The notes beneath the pieces were generated by a model. It worked only from the letters and a program-made list of their open reading frames with translations. It did not search any database and was not told the origin of the DNA. A program made the translations under genes and the position numbers. Positions 50,151 through 59,082 of a stretch of DNA of 64,000 bases are shown here, piece by piece. The first letter of the stretch is position 1. Each line of letters starts with the position of its first letter. Origin of the DNA: Gemmatimonadaceae bacterium (GTDB taxonomy: Bacteria; Gemmatimonadota; Gemmatimonadetes; Gemmatimonadales; Gemmatimonadaceae); NCBI GenBank assembly GCA_019637445.1, contig JAHBVS010000002.1:248001-312000 (forward strand), given 5' to 3'.

Positions 50151-50732
50151 GTGGATGCCCTGACCATCAGTTGGATCGCCGCCCAGGCGGCCGCCATCAT
50201 CGTCAGTTCACCGGTTGCCGCCGCGACGCAGGATGCGAACGGACCACGCGTTCCGCCGCCTGCCGTGGTGGCTGCCGGCGTCACCCAGGCGGCGCAGGGC
50301 GGTGTCTACGATGCCGCGTACTACCGTCGCCTCGACATCCATCGCTACAGCTCGTACGCGATGTTGCCGCTGTTCGCCCTGCAGGTGACAGCTGGCACGC
50401 AGCTGTTCAATCGCGGCAGCGAGGCGCCAGAGTGGGCCAAGGTCGGGCATCGGGTCGGCGCCACGGGCGTGGCCGCGATGTTTGCCACAAACCTCGTCAC
50501 GGGCATTCCGAACCTCGCCGTCAGTCTCCGAGATCCGCGCGATCGGGGCAAGAAGATCCTGCACGCGAGCCTGATGATCGCGGCGGCCGCTGGGTTCACC
50601 GCGACGGCCGTTCTCGCGGAGCGCGCCGAGGGCGATCCGGATGCGCGCTATCGGCACCGGCGGATGGCGTTCACCTCGATGGGCGTCGCGTTCGCCGGCT
50701 GGCTCACGATGCTGGACTGGACCGACGAGTAG
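50151..50732 (+). CDS. Predicted four-helix membrane protein
   Basis: 193-aa protein of unknown function. It starts at GTG 50151 with an N-terminal hydrophobic segment or signal (ISWIAAQAAAIIVSS). Later hydrophobic segments are at about 66-80 (YAMLPLFALQVTAG), 100-120 (VGATGVAAMFATNLVTGIPNL), 138-157 (ASLMIAAAAGFTATAVLAE) and 172-188. The His residues in DIHRYSSYAM, KVGHRVGATG, ILHASLMIA and RHRRMAF recall b-type-cytochrome-like helices, but heme binding is speculative. It is divergent from the DUF4399 gene. Confidence 0.7.
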   Translation: MDALTISWIAAQAAAIIVSSPVAAATQDANGPRVPPPAVVAAGVTQAAQGGVYDAAYYRRLDIHRYSSYAMLPLFALQVTAGTQLFNRGSEAPEWAKVGHRVGATGVAAMFATNLVTGIPNLAVSLRDPRDRGKKILHASLMIAAAAGFTATAVLAERAEGDPDARYRHRRMAFTSMGVAFAGWLTMLDWTDE

Positions 50733-50845
50733 CTTGCGGGACGGCGGGGTGTGTGCGAGCGTGAGCCGGGCGACCGGCGAAACCTCCTGGTCGGGAACCT
50801 CGTAAGGATTTGGTCAGGTTCATCCCCCACACCTGGACGGCGTCC

Positions 50846-51520
50846 ATGATCGTGCAATCTCAGGCAGCGCTCGCCCCAAACGCGCCGGTCGCTCCGGCCG
50901 GAGCCGCCACGGCCGTCCAGGGCCAGGGCGTCGGAACTCCGGTCGCGGCCCCGTCGGGCCCACACACGGCGCGCGAGATGTATCAGGCGATGCGCGCCCA
51001 GCGTCGCATCATCCACGACCAGTTGGACCACGCCGAGTCGGAGCGCAGCAACATCGCGGAGCAGCTACGCCGTGAGGGAGTCACCGGCGCGGACCGCGAA
51101 GGGCTGGAGTCCCAGATCCGCGACATCGATGCGCGCATCAAGGACCTGCGCGAGCAGCACGCGGCCGCCGAGCGCTCGGAGGCGACGGCTGCCGGCGTTC
51201 CTGGGGCCACCGCGCCAGCGCCACGGAACCCCGCAGAAGCCGAGGCGGAGCTGGTCATGGCCGTCTCGATGACGTTCATCTTCGTCTGCCTGCTGCCGCT
51301 GACCATCGCCTACGCGCGCCGGATCTGGAAGAAGAACGCGGTGACGATCCAGCTGCCGCCCGAACTCGACACGCGACTGCACGGGCTGGAGCAGGCAGTG
51401 GAGGCCACGGCCGTGGAAGTCGAGCGCATCGGCGAGGGCCAGCGCTTCGTGACGCAGTTGATGGCGAAGCGCGCCGAGCCGGTGCACGCCGCGCTGGAAG
51501 CGCCCGGGGGCAACCGCTAG
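50846..51520 (+). CDS. Coiled-coil protein with one transmembrane helix
   Basis: 224-aa protein with an Ala/Pro-rich N-terminal ~40 residues and a charged coiled coil at about 44-115 (REMYQAMRAQRRIIHDQLDHAESERSNIAEQL, DREGLESQIRDIDARIKDLREQ). One transmembrane helix (about 140-160, MAVSMTFIFVCLLPLTIAYA) is followed by a cytoplasmic-type tail with another short coil (LHGLEQAVEATAVEVERI). The topology suggests a scaffold or sensor subunit. No family is recognised. ATG at 50846 is used; an earlier TTG at 50810 lacks a usable ribosome-site spacing. Confidence 0.7.
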   Translation: MIVQSQAALAPNAPVAPAGAATAVQGQGVGTPVAAPSGPHTAREMYQAMRAQRRIIHDQLDHAESERSNIAEQLRREGVTGADREGLESQIRDIDARIKDLREQHAAAERSEATAAGVPGATAPAPRNPAEAEAELVMAVSMTFIFVCLLPLTIAYARRIWKKNAVTIQLPPELDTRLHGLEQAVEATAVEVERIGEGQRFVTQLMAKRAEPVHAALEAPGGNR

Positions 51521-51524
51521 CGGG

Positions 51525-51553
51525 TTGGCGGACCCGTGCCGAAGGGATAGCAT
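51525..51553 (+). promoter_or_regulatory. Sigma-70-like promoter for the metalloprotease gene
   Basis: TTGGCG (51525-51530) and TAGCAT (51548-51553) are separated by 17 bp, directly after the preceding stop and 34 bp before the ATG at 51588. Each hexamer matches four of six consensus bases with ideal spacing. Confidence 0.5.
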
Positions 51554-51587
51554 TGGGCAACCAATCCTCTCCCTCGGACCCGGGACC

Positions 51588-53990
51588 ATGCCCTTTCTCG
51601 CTTCCGCGCGTCGCGCGCTCCTCGCGCTGGTCGCCGCTGCCTCGCTCCTCGGAGCCCAGCAAGCGGCCCCGCTGATCGGCCTGCGCGTCGACGCCGACCG
51701 CAACAAGCTGTTCCTCGAGATCCCCACCGCGCAGCTGGATCAGGACCTGCTGCACCAGATGACGCTGGCCACCGGTATCGGGGTGTCGCAACTGGGCTTG
51801 GATCGCGGACAGCTCGGTGGCGCCGATGTCATTCGCTTCGAGCGCCGCGGCCGTCGCATCCTCTTGGTGAAGGACAACTGGAGCGCCCGCGCGCCGGCCG
51901 GCGATGCGGCCGCGCAGCGCGCCGTGGCCGAGGCCTTCCCGCGCGGCATCGCCGCATCGTTCGCCATTGAGAGCGAGGCCGACGGCCGTATCGTGGTGGA
52001 CGCGACGAGCTACTTCCTCAGCGATCTCTACGGCATCGCCGACGGCGTGCGTCGCGCCCAGCAGGGCTCGGCGCGCGTGGACGCCAACCGCAGCTGGTTC
52101 GACGAGACCCGCACACGCGCCTTCCCGCGCAACGCAGAGATCCACGCGGTGCTGACCTTCAACGTCGACAACCCGGGTTTCGCGCTGCGCCGTGCCGCCG
52201 CCGAGGCCTCGGCGCCGGTGTTCGAAATCCATCACTCGCTCGTGGCGCTGCCCGCGCGCGAGGGCTTCCGGCCGCGCGAGGCGGACCCGCGCTCCGGGTT
52301 CTTCGGCACGGGCTTCCTCGACTTCAGCCAGGGCTACGACGGCACGTATCGCGCCGGCTTCGCCGACCGCTGGCGCCTGGTGCCGAAGGACCCGGCCGCG
52401 TACCAGCGCGGCCAGCTCGTTGAGCCCGAGAACCCCATCATCTACTATCTCGACCCGGCCATTCCCGAGCCGTACCGCTCCGCCTTCCGCGAGGGCGGGA
52501 ACTGGTGGGGCAAGGTCTTCGAGGCTGCCGGCTTCCGGAACGCGTTCCAGGTCCTCGACCTACCCGCGGGCGCCGACCCAATGGACGCGCGATACAACCT
52601 CATCTACTGGGTGCATCGCAACGCACCCGGACCGTCCGTCGGACCGTCGTTCTCCGACCCGCGCACCGGTGAGATCCTGCGCACGGTGGTGCGGATGGAT
52701 TCGTACCGCTCGTTGATCGACTACAACATCTGGGCCGGCCTCGTGCCGGCGGCGGGTCCGCGCGGCCTGAACATGAACGCGGAGCAGTTGGCGATGGCGC
52801 GGCGTCGGCAGCACACGGCGCACGAGATCGGCCACACCCTCGGCCTCTCTCACAACTTCATCGCCGCCACCAACGACCGTTCGTCGGTGATGGACTATCC
52901 CGTGCCGATGGTGACGGTGGACGCGCAGGGCCAGCTCGATCTCTCGAAGGCCTACGCGCCCTTCGCCGGGGCCTGGGACTCTCTGGCGATTCGCTGGGGC
53001 TACACCTGGTATCCGAACGAACGCGCCGAGCGCGAGGGTCTGGCCCGCATCGTAGCCGAGGGCCAGCGGCGCAACCTTCGCTTCGTGGCCGACCAGCACG
53101 CCGGTGCCGACGGCTCGATCCCCGGTGCCACGCGCTGGGTCGAGGGCCGGACGATGTTCGACGCCGTGGACCGCACGGTGGCCGTGCGCCGCGTGGCGAT
53201 GGAGAAGTTCGACGAGCGCGCGATTCAGCCTGGCGAGCCGATGTATCTGCTCTCGATGCGTTTCACGCACGTGTACCTGCACCATCGGTACTCGCTCGAG
53301 GGACTGGTGAAGTACCTCGGCGGTATGGACTTCCGCTATGCGATGCGCGGGGATGGGCAGGTGCCGACGACCGTGATTCCCGGTGCCGAGCAGCGGCGTG
53401 CGCTGACGATGGCGTTGGACGCGCTGGAGCCCTCGCAGTTGGCCATCCCCGAGCGCGTACTGGCGTTGATCCCGCCGGTGCCGCCGGGCGGCGACGGCCA
53501 GATGGACTGGATCGAGCGCGCCGGCACCACGGTGGACCAGCAGGCGATGGCCGGTGGTCTGGCCACCGAGGTGATCGAAGGCCTGATGGAACGCAACCGT
53601 CTGCAGCGCGTGGTCATTCAGCACGCGCGGAATCCGCAGGACATGCCAACACTGATGGAAGTGTTGCAGACGATCGTTGATAGGACGTGGTTTGCCTCCG
53701 CCGCGCGGACGCCAAACGACCAGGCCCTGCGTCGCGCGGTGCAACGTGTCGTGCTGAATACGATGCTGGACCGCGCTGGCGACCAACGGGCCGCGCCCGA
53801 TGTGCGCCAGGTGACGGCGATGCAACTCAAGCAGCTGGCGGAACGCTTGGCCGCGGTCGCGCCGGGTGGCCCGCCAGCCGACCAGGCCCTGCGCGAGTCG
53901 GCGGTCCGCGAGATTGCCGCCTTCTTTGACGGGGACGACGACCCGGCCAAGCGCTCGCGCTTCACGGTGATTCCGCTTCCTTGGCCGTAG
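51588..53990 (+). CDS. Secreted zinc metalloprotease (DUF5117/DUF4953 type)
   Basis: 800-aa exported metallopeptidase with a signal peptide ending LLGAQQ. The N-terminal DUF5117-like part (about 40-230) has LDQDLLHQMTLATGIGVSQLGLDRG and RFERRGRRILLV. The catalytic domain has the extended zinc motif HEIGHTLGLSH (His412, Glu413, His416, His422), preceded by IIYYLDPAIPEPYRSAFREGGNWW and followed by the Met-turn-like SSVMDYP, the metzincin pattern. The C-terminal third is helical and typical of the family. The substrate is unknown. A hairpin terminator follows. Confidence 0.92.
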   Translation: MPFLASARRALLALVAAASLLGAQQAAPLIGLRVDADRNKLFLEIPTAQLDQDLLHQMTLATGIGVSQLGLDRGQLGGADVIRFERRGRRILLVKDNWSARAPAGDAAAQRAVAEAFPRGIAASFAIESEADGRIVVDATSYFLSDLYGIADGVRRAQQGSARVDANRSWFDETRTRAFPRNAEIHAVLTFNVDNPGFALRRAAAEASAPVFEIHHSLVALPAREGFRPREADPRSGFFGTGFLDFSQGYDGTYRAGFADRWRLVPKDPAAYQRGQLVEPENPIIYYLDPAIPEPYRSAFREGGNWWGKVFEAAGFRNAFQVLDLPAGADPMDARYNLIYWVHRNAPGPSVGPSFSDPRTGEILRTVVRMDSYRSLIDYNIWAGLVPAAGPRGLNMNAEQLAMARRRQHTAHEIGHTLGLSHNFIAATNDRSSVMDYPVPMVTVDAQGQLDLSKAYAPFAGAWDSLAIRWGYTWYPNERAEREGLARIVAEGQRRNLRFVADQHAGADGSIPGATRWVEGRTMFDAVDRTVAVRRVAMEKFDERAIQPGEPMYLLSMRFTHVYLHHRYSLEGLVKYLGGMDFRYAMRGDGQVPTTVIPGAEQRRALTMALDALEPSQLAIPERVLALIPPVPPGGDGQMDWIERAGTTVDQQAMAGGLATEVIEGLMERNRLQRVVIQHARNPQDMPTLMEVLQTIVDRTWFASAARTPNDQALRRAVQRVVLNTMLDRAGDQRAAPDVRQVTAMQLKQLAERLAAVAPGGPPADQALRESAVREIAAFFDGDDDPAKRSRFTVIPLPWP

Positions 53991-54053
53991 CACCGCCCTA
54001 GGCCTTCCGTGATGAACGGCTGGCCGTTGGATTAAATGTTGATGAAGCAGGAT

Positions 54054-54101
54054 GCGCCGCGCCGTACGGGTCCACACCGTATGGCGCGGCGCAACCTTTT
54101 T
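54054..54101 (+). terminator. Rho-independent terminator after the metalloprotease gene
   Basis: A 16-bp G/C-rich stem (54054-54069 with 54077-54092, one G-T pair) with a 7-nt loop is followed after four bases by five T (54097-54101). It lies 63 bp after the stop at 53990 and separates it from the efflux operon. Confidence 0.85.
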
Positions 54102-54180
54102 GGGGACCTCGGTGTCCTACCATGGTCGCGTACCGTGGCGCCGCGTGGCGTCGTCACTCCCCACCCGAGGTCGAAGGCCG

Positions 54181-55530
54181 ATGTCCCTGCTTCGCTCCCG
54201 CCGTGTAGTCGCCATCGTCGTGCTGCTCGTCTTCGTGAGCGCGGCCTTCGTGCTGGCCCGGCCCTCGACCGATACCGATGCCGCCCTGACGGCCATCGTG
54301 AAGGAAGGCGAGTTCGTCGTCACCGTGACCACCGCCGGTGAGCTGCGGGCGCGGTCCTTTGTCCAGATCCAGGCCCCGCCGGGCATGCAGCAGGCGAACG
54401 CCTTCAACGTGAAGATCCAGACGCTGGTGCCCGAGGGCACCTTGGTGAAGTCGGGTGACTTCGTGGCCGAGCTGGACCGCTCCACCTTGGCCCAGCGGAT
54501 GTCGGACGTGTCCCTGGCGCTACAGAAGGCGCAGGCACAGTACGACCAGGCCGTGCTGGACTCCGCGCTCAACCTCTCGCGCGCCCGCGAGGACATGCGC
54601 GGGATGGAACTCGCGCTCGAGGAGAAACGTCTGGCCAAGGAGCAGGCGGTTTACGAGGCGCCCACGGTGCGGCGCCAGGCCGAGATCGACCTCGAGCGCG
54701 CCGAGCGCGCCCTCGCGCAGGCCAAACTCGACTACGTCACGCGCACCGAGCAGGCCAAGGCCAAGATGAGCGAGGTCGGCGCGGACGTCCAACGTCAGCG
54801 CAACATCCTCAGCATCGTGCAGAGCGTGATGCAGGGGTTCACCATCACCGCGCCGTCGGACGGGATGGTCATCTACGTGAAGGAATGGAACGGCAAGAAG
54901 AAGACCGCCGGCAGCCAGGTCAATCCCTGGGAGCCCACGGTCGCGACGCTGCCGGATCTCACGAAGATGGAGTCGATCACCTACGTGAACGAGATCGACG
55001 TGCGAAAGGTCGCCGTCGGCCAGTCGGTTGCGATTGCGCTGGACTCCGATCCCGGCAAGCGACTCAGCGGCAAGGTGACGGCGGTGGCGAACGTGGGCGA
55101 GCAACGCCCGAACTCCGACGCCAAGGTCTTCGAGGTCACGGTGGTCGTGGCGGAGGCGGACACGACGCTGCGGCCCGGCATGACGACCAGCAACACGATT
55201 GAGACCTCGCGCCTCGCCGGCGCGCTGTCGGTGCCCCTGGAGGCGGTGACCTCCGACCAGGACGTGCCGGTCGTGTACAAGCGCAGCGGCGGTCGGGTGG
55301 TCAAGCAGGAAGTCGAGACCGGCGTGATGAACGAGAATGAGGTGGTCATCCTGCGCGGCGTCGCGGCGGGCGAGGAGGTCTTGCTGGTGCCGCCGAGCAA
55401 CGCCGATCGCCTCACGGTCCAGCGACTCGAGGGCTCCCCGACGTCGCTCGGCGGCGACAGCGGGACCGCCACGCGCAGCGTCCCCGCCGCACGTGACACG
55501 GCAGCCTCGAAGGCACCGCGTGCGCCCTGA
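54181..55530 (+). CDS. HlyD/MacA-type periplasmic adaptor
   Basis: 449-aa membrane-fusion protein of a tripartite efflux or export system. One N-terminal transmembrane helix (about 8-27) is followed by lipoyl-like and coiled-coil hairpin regions (about 95-215, LAQRMSDVSLALQKAQAQYDQAVLDSALNL, RRQAEIDLERAERALAQAKL) and beta-barrel parts (VAVGQSVAIALDSDPGKRLSGKVTAV, RPGMTTSNTIETSRLAGALSVPLEAV). The start at 54181 follows GAAGG. It is cotranscribed with a MacB-like permease and TolC. Confidence 0.9.
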   Translation: MSLLRSRRVVAIVVLLVFVSAAFVLARPSTDTDAALTAIVKEGEFVVTVTTAGELRARSFVQIQAPPGMQQANAFNVKIQTLVPEGTLVKSGDFVAELDRSTLAQRMSDVSLALQKAQAQYDQAVLDSALNLSRAREDMRGMELALEEKRLAKEQAVYEAPTVRRQAEIDLERAERALAQAKLDYVTRTEQAKAKMSEVGADVQRQRNILSIVQSVMQGFTITAPSDGMVIYVKEWNGKKKTAGSQVNPWEPTVATLPDLTKMESITYVNEIDVRKVAVGQSVAIALDSDPGKRLSGKVTAVANVGEQRPNSDAKVFEVTVVVAEADTTLRPGMTTSNTIETSRLAGALSVPLEAVTSDQDVPVVYKRSGGRVVKQEVETGVMNENEVVILRGVAAGEEVLLVPPSNADRLTVQRLEGSPTSLGGDSGTATRSVPAARDTAASKAPRAP

Positions 55531-56956
55531 GTCCGACGCCGTGGGCGAGGCCGAGCTCGCCTCGCCACGCGCGGTGCCGGGCTCGCGAATCCGTAGCTTC
55601 ATTGCCCACGCCACCTTCGCCGCGCGCACGGCCCTTGAGGCCGTGGCGCACAATCGGCTGCGCGCCGGCCTGACCTCGCTGGGTATCCTCTTCGGGGTGG
55701 CGTCCGTGATCGCGATGCTGGCCATCGGCCGCGGTGCCGAGGCCGAGATCCTCGAGCAGATGCGCCTGCTTGGTGCCAACAACGTGCTCGTGGCGCCCTA
55801 TGTGGAGCAGAAGGAAGGGTCGGCGGACGAGGAAGAGGACTCGAAACAGCCCAAGCGCTATACGCCGGGGCTTTCGTATCTCGACGCGCTCGCCATTCGC
55901 GAGCACATCCCGGGCGTGGAGACGGTGAGTGCCGAGGTGGTGATGAACACGGCGCTGACGCGCGAGGGGCGACGCCGTTCCGGGCGCGTCGTCGGCGTTG
56001 ATAGCTCGTACTTCCGCCTGCTCAACATGCCGGTCGCATCGGGCCGCGCCTTCAGCGAGCAGCAGATGGAGCTCGGGCAGCCGGTGGCGATCATCGGCCA
56101 CGGCGTGCGCACGCGCTTCTTCACCACGGAAGATCCCATCGGCAAGCCGATCAAGGTCGGCGAGATCTGGCTCACGGTTGTCGGCGTGCTGGCCGACCGC
56201 CAGGTGGCCGGCGAGAACACCGAACGCCTCGGCCTGCGCGACGTCGGGATGGACGTGTTCGTGCCGCTCAACACGATGCTGCTGCGCTTCCGGAACCGCG
56301 CGCAGGTCACGCAGCAGCAAATCGAGATCGCCACGCGCCGCGCCAACGTGACGATGCCCAACGAGGAGGAGCCGCCGCCGGACGTACAGGCCGAGCGGGC
56401 GAACTACCACCAGCTCGACCGCATCGTGGTGCGCGTGGCCGACTCGCGGCAGGTGCCACAGGTTGCGGATGTGGTGCGCCGCATGCTCACGCGCCGGCAC
56501 AACGGCGTGGTGGACTTCGAGGTGACGGTGCCGGAACTGCTCTTGCAGCAGGAGCAGCGGGCCAAGACGATCTTCAACGTCGTGCTCGGCGCCATCGCCA
56601 GCATCTCGCTGATCGTCGGTGGCATCGGGATCATGAACATCATGCTGGCGTCCATCCTTGAGCGCATCCGCGAGATTGGCGTGCGGCGCGCGATGGGCGC
56701 CACGCAGCGCGACATCCTCGCGCAGTTCCTCGCCGAGGCGGTGCTGATCAGCCTCGCCGGCGGCGTCGCCGGGATCCTCGTCGGCGGCGGGCTCAGCCTC
56801 GGCATCGAACGGCTGGCCGGCATCCGCACGATGGTGTCGGTGCCGTCGGTGGTGGTGGCCTTCGGTGTGTCCCTGACCGTTGGACTCGTGTTTGGCATCG
56901 TGCCCGCCTGGCGCGCCGCGCGCCAGGACCCTGTCGTCTGCCTTCGCTACGAATGA
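55520..56956 (+). CDS. MacB-like ABC transporter permease without ATPase domain
   Basis: 478-aa permease with a first transmembrane helix (about 40-64, RAGLTSLGILFGVASVIAMLAIG), a ~270-residue periplasmic MacB-PCD-type domain (LGANNVLVAP, VSAEVVMNTALTREG, FRLLNMPVASGRAF) and a C-terminal FtsX region with three helices (NVVLGAIASISLIVGGIGIMNIMLASILERIREIGVRRAMGA). The linker includes an acidic stretch (ADEEEDSKQ). It starts at GTG, overlapping the adaptor gene by 11 bp. Unlike E. coli MacB it has no ATP-binding domain, and no ATPase gene is adjacent. Confidence 0.9.
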   Translation: MRPESDAVGEAELASPRAVPGSRIRSFIAHATFAARTALEAVAHNRLRAGLTSLGILFGVASVIAMLAIGRGAEAEILEQMRLLGANNVLVAPYVEQKEGSADEEEDSKQPKRYTPGLSYLDALAIREHIPGVETVSAEVVMNTALTREGRRRSGRVVGVDSSYFRLLNMPVASGRAFSEQQMELGQPVAIIGHGVRTRFFTTEDPIGKPIKVGEIWLTVVGVLADRQVAGENTERLGLRDVGMDVFVPLNTMLLRFRNRAQVTQQQIEIATRRANVTMPNEEEPPPDVQAERANYHQLDRIVVRVADSRQVPQVADVVRRMLTRRHNGVVDFEVTVPELLLQQEQRAKTIFNVVLGAIASISLIVGGIGIMNIMLASILERIREIGVRRAMGATQRDILAQFLAEAVLISLAGGVAGILVGGGLSLGIERLAGIRTMVSVPSVVVAFGVSLTVGLVFGIVPAWRAARQDPVVCLRYE

Positions 56957-58422
56957 GCATGCTGATGCGCGTGTTGCGGATTCCGTTGTTGACCGCGGCT
57001 GTGGTGGTGTTGCCTGCGGCCGTCGCGGCGCAGGAGCCGCTACGCCTGACGCTCGCGGATGCGATCGCGCGGGCGCAGGCCCAGGGGCCCACGGCGCTGG
57101 CCGCCAAGGCCACGCGCGACGCGGCGCGCCATCGCGACTGGGCCTTCACGGCGAGTTGGCTGCCGCAGGCGGCGCTGAATGGCAACGTGCCGACGTTCAA
57201 TCGTTCGATCATCCCCGTGCTGCAGCCGGACGGCTCCACGCTGTACCGCGCGCAGGAGCAGAACGAAGGGTCGCTCAACGTCGCCATCACGCAACGGCTG
57301 CCGTTCACCGGTGGCGACCTCTTCCTGAACTCCGGCCTGTCGCGGCTCGACGTCGTCGGCAATACGAGCACACGGACCTGGTCGTCCACGCCGATGCTGG
57401 TCGGGATCCGCCAGGACATCTTCCGCCCCAATCGCGCGCGCTGGGACGCGCGCGAGCAGTCGCTGCGCGCGGATGTTGCCGAGCGTGCCTATGCCGAGGC
57501 CTTGGAGGACGTGGCCATCCAGATCGCGAACGCGTTCTTCGACGCGTACACGGCGCGCCTCGGCTATGAGAACGCGGTCTCCAACGCGGCGGTGAACGAC
57601 ACACTATACACGCTGAACCAGGGGCGCTTCGAGGTCGGACGCATCGGCGAGAATGATCTGCTGCAGAGCGAACTCGCCCTGCTGCGCTCGCAGGTGGCAC
57701 TCGATGGCGCGCGACTCGAACGGGACCGCACCCTCGCGTCACTGCGCCTCGCGCTGGCGTTGCCGGTTGGCGCCGAGTTGGAGATCATCGTCCCGACCGA
57801 GGTGCCAGTGGTCAATGCCGACACCACGGCGGCGGTGTCGATGGCGCTGCGGCATCGCGCACAGATGGTGGAACTGGAGCTGCAGGAGACACAGGCCGAC
57901 CGCCGCATCTCGGAGGCGCGCTACGGCACGGGTATCGGCGGCACCATCTCGGCGTCGATGGGACTGAACCAGACCGCCGGCGCACTCGATGGCGCGTACC
58001 GGGACCTGCGCGAGGCCCAGCGCTTCACGCTCGGCATCTCGATGCCCCTCGTCAATTGGGGCAGCCGTTCGGCCAACATCCAGGCGGCGCGTCTCGACAG
58101 CGACCGGGTGGACCACCTCGGCCGGCAGACGCGCGAGCAGACGTCGCAGGAGGCGCACTTCGCGGCGCTGGGCCTGGCGCAGGCGCGTCGGCAGTTGGCC
58201 ATCGCGGCGAAGGCGGACACCGTCGGCGCCAAGCGTTTCGAGGTCGCCAAGAACCGCTATGTGATTGGCCGCATCGGGATCGACAACCTGTATGTTGCGC
58301 AGTCGGAGAAGGACGGGGCGCTGAACCAGTACCTGAACTCGCTGCGCGGCTACTGGGTGGCGTACTATCGGCTGCGGCGCGTGACGATGTTCGATTTCGT
58401 GGCGGGCGCGCCGATCCGCTAG
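56953..58422 (+). CDS. TolC-family outer-membrane efflux protein
   Basis: 489-aa outer-membrane channel subunit with a signal peptide ending VAAQ. It shows the OEP repeats: LTLADAIARAQAQGPTALAAKATRDAARHRD, long alpha-helical coils (QGRFEVGRIGENDLLQSELALLRSQVALDGARLERDR), and a second repeat with FEVAKNRYVIGRIGIDNLYVAQSEKDGALNQYLNSLRGYW. ATG overlaps the permease stop (ATGA). It would complete the adaptor-permease-channel export machine. Confidence 0.92.
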   Translation: MSMLMRVLRIPLLTAAVVVLPAAVAAQEPLRLTLADAIARAQAQGPTALAAKATRDAARHRDWAFTASWLPQAALNGNVPTFNRSIIPVLQPDGSTLYRAQEQNEGSLNVAITQRLPFTGGDLFLNSGLSRLDVVGNTSTRTWSSTPMLVGIRQDIFRPNRARWDAREQSLRADVAERAYAEALEDVAIQIANAFFDAYTARLGYENAVSNAAVNDTLYTLNQGRFEVGRIGENDLLQSELALLRSQVALDGARLERDRTLASLRLALALPVGAELEIIVPTEVPVVNADTTAAVSMALRHRAQMVELELQETQADRRISEARYGTGIGGTISASMGLNQTAGALDGAYRDLREAQRFTLGISMPLVNWGSRSANIQAARLDSDRVDHLGRQTREQTSQEAHFAALGLAQARRQLAIAAKADTVGAKRFEVAKNRYVIGRIGIDNLYVAQSEKDGALNQYLNSLRGYWVAYYRLRRVTMFDFVAGAPIR

Positions 58423-58459
58423 GTTGCAGTAGACTCATCTCCCTCACCGAGGTTCCTCG

Positions 58460-58990
58460 ATGTCCCGAATGCTTCGCACGATGATTCTTGCCGCGGCCTT
58501 GGCCCCGGCACTGCCCGCCCAGAGCAACGATTGGCGACAGGAGTTCCTCGCCGTGATGCAGACGGCGGCGGACAAGTACATCCAGCTCGCCGAGGCGATT
58601 CCCGCCGACAAGTACACCTGGCGTCCGGCGGAGGGCGTGCGCAGCGTGGCCGAGACCTTCCTGCACGTGGCGACGGCGAACTACGGGTTGGCCAGCAACC
58701 TGGGCGCCCAGCTCCCGGCGGGAGTGCCGGTGCGTACCCTGGAGAAGAGCACCACCGACAAGGCGGTGATCGTGAAGCACCTGCGCGATGCCTTCGCGCA
58801 CTTCCGTGGCGCGGTGGAGGCCTTCCCGGCCGATCAGCCGACCAAGATGGTGCGCTTCTTTGGGCCGCCGGAGATCACGGCGCGGCACTTCCTGTACTTC
58901 AACGCCGACCACAACGGCGAGCACCTGGGGCAGTTGATTGCCTACGCGCGCTCGGTCGGTGTGACACCGCCCTGGTCCGCCGGGAACTAG
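58460..58990 (+). CDS. Secreted DinB-like protein
   Basis: 176-aa four-helix-bundle protein of the DinB/YfiT superfamily, exported by a signal peptide ending LPAQS. The possible metal site has His in ETFLHVATANYG and two His in FNADHNGEHLGQL, with TWRPAEGVRSVAE upstream, the usual layout of DinB proteins that bind zinc or nickel. The activity is unknown. It follows the tolC gene by 37 bp and may share its transcript. Confidence 0.85.
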   Translation: MSRMLRTMILAAALAPALPAQSNDWRQEFLAVMQTAADKYIQLAEAIPADKYTWRPAEGVRSVAETFLHVATANYGLASNLGAQLPAGVPVRTLEKSTTDKAVIVKHLRDAFAHFRGAVEAFPADQPTKMVRFFGPPEITARHFLYFNADHNGEHLGQLIAYARSVGVTPPWSAGN

Positions 58991-59040
58991 GCGCCGCGCG
59001 GCACTCGCGTCGGCCGCCGACTGGCCGGCGGGCAGACACA

Positions 59041-59077
59041 CTTCGGGCCCGACGCTCCATGCGCGTCGGGCCCGAAG
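59041..59077. terminator. Bidirectional hairpin between convergent DinB and DUF481 genes
   Basis: A perfect 15-bp stem (59041-59055 with 59063-59077), very G/C-rich, with a 7-nt loop, ends 6 bp before the DUF481 stop. No T tract is obvious. Its position suggests it stops transcription from both sides. Confidence 0.7.
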
Positions 59078-59082
59078 TCGTA

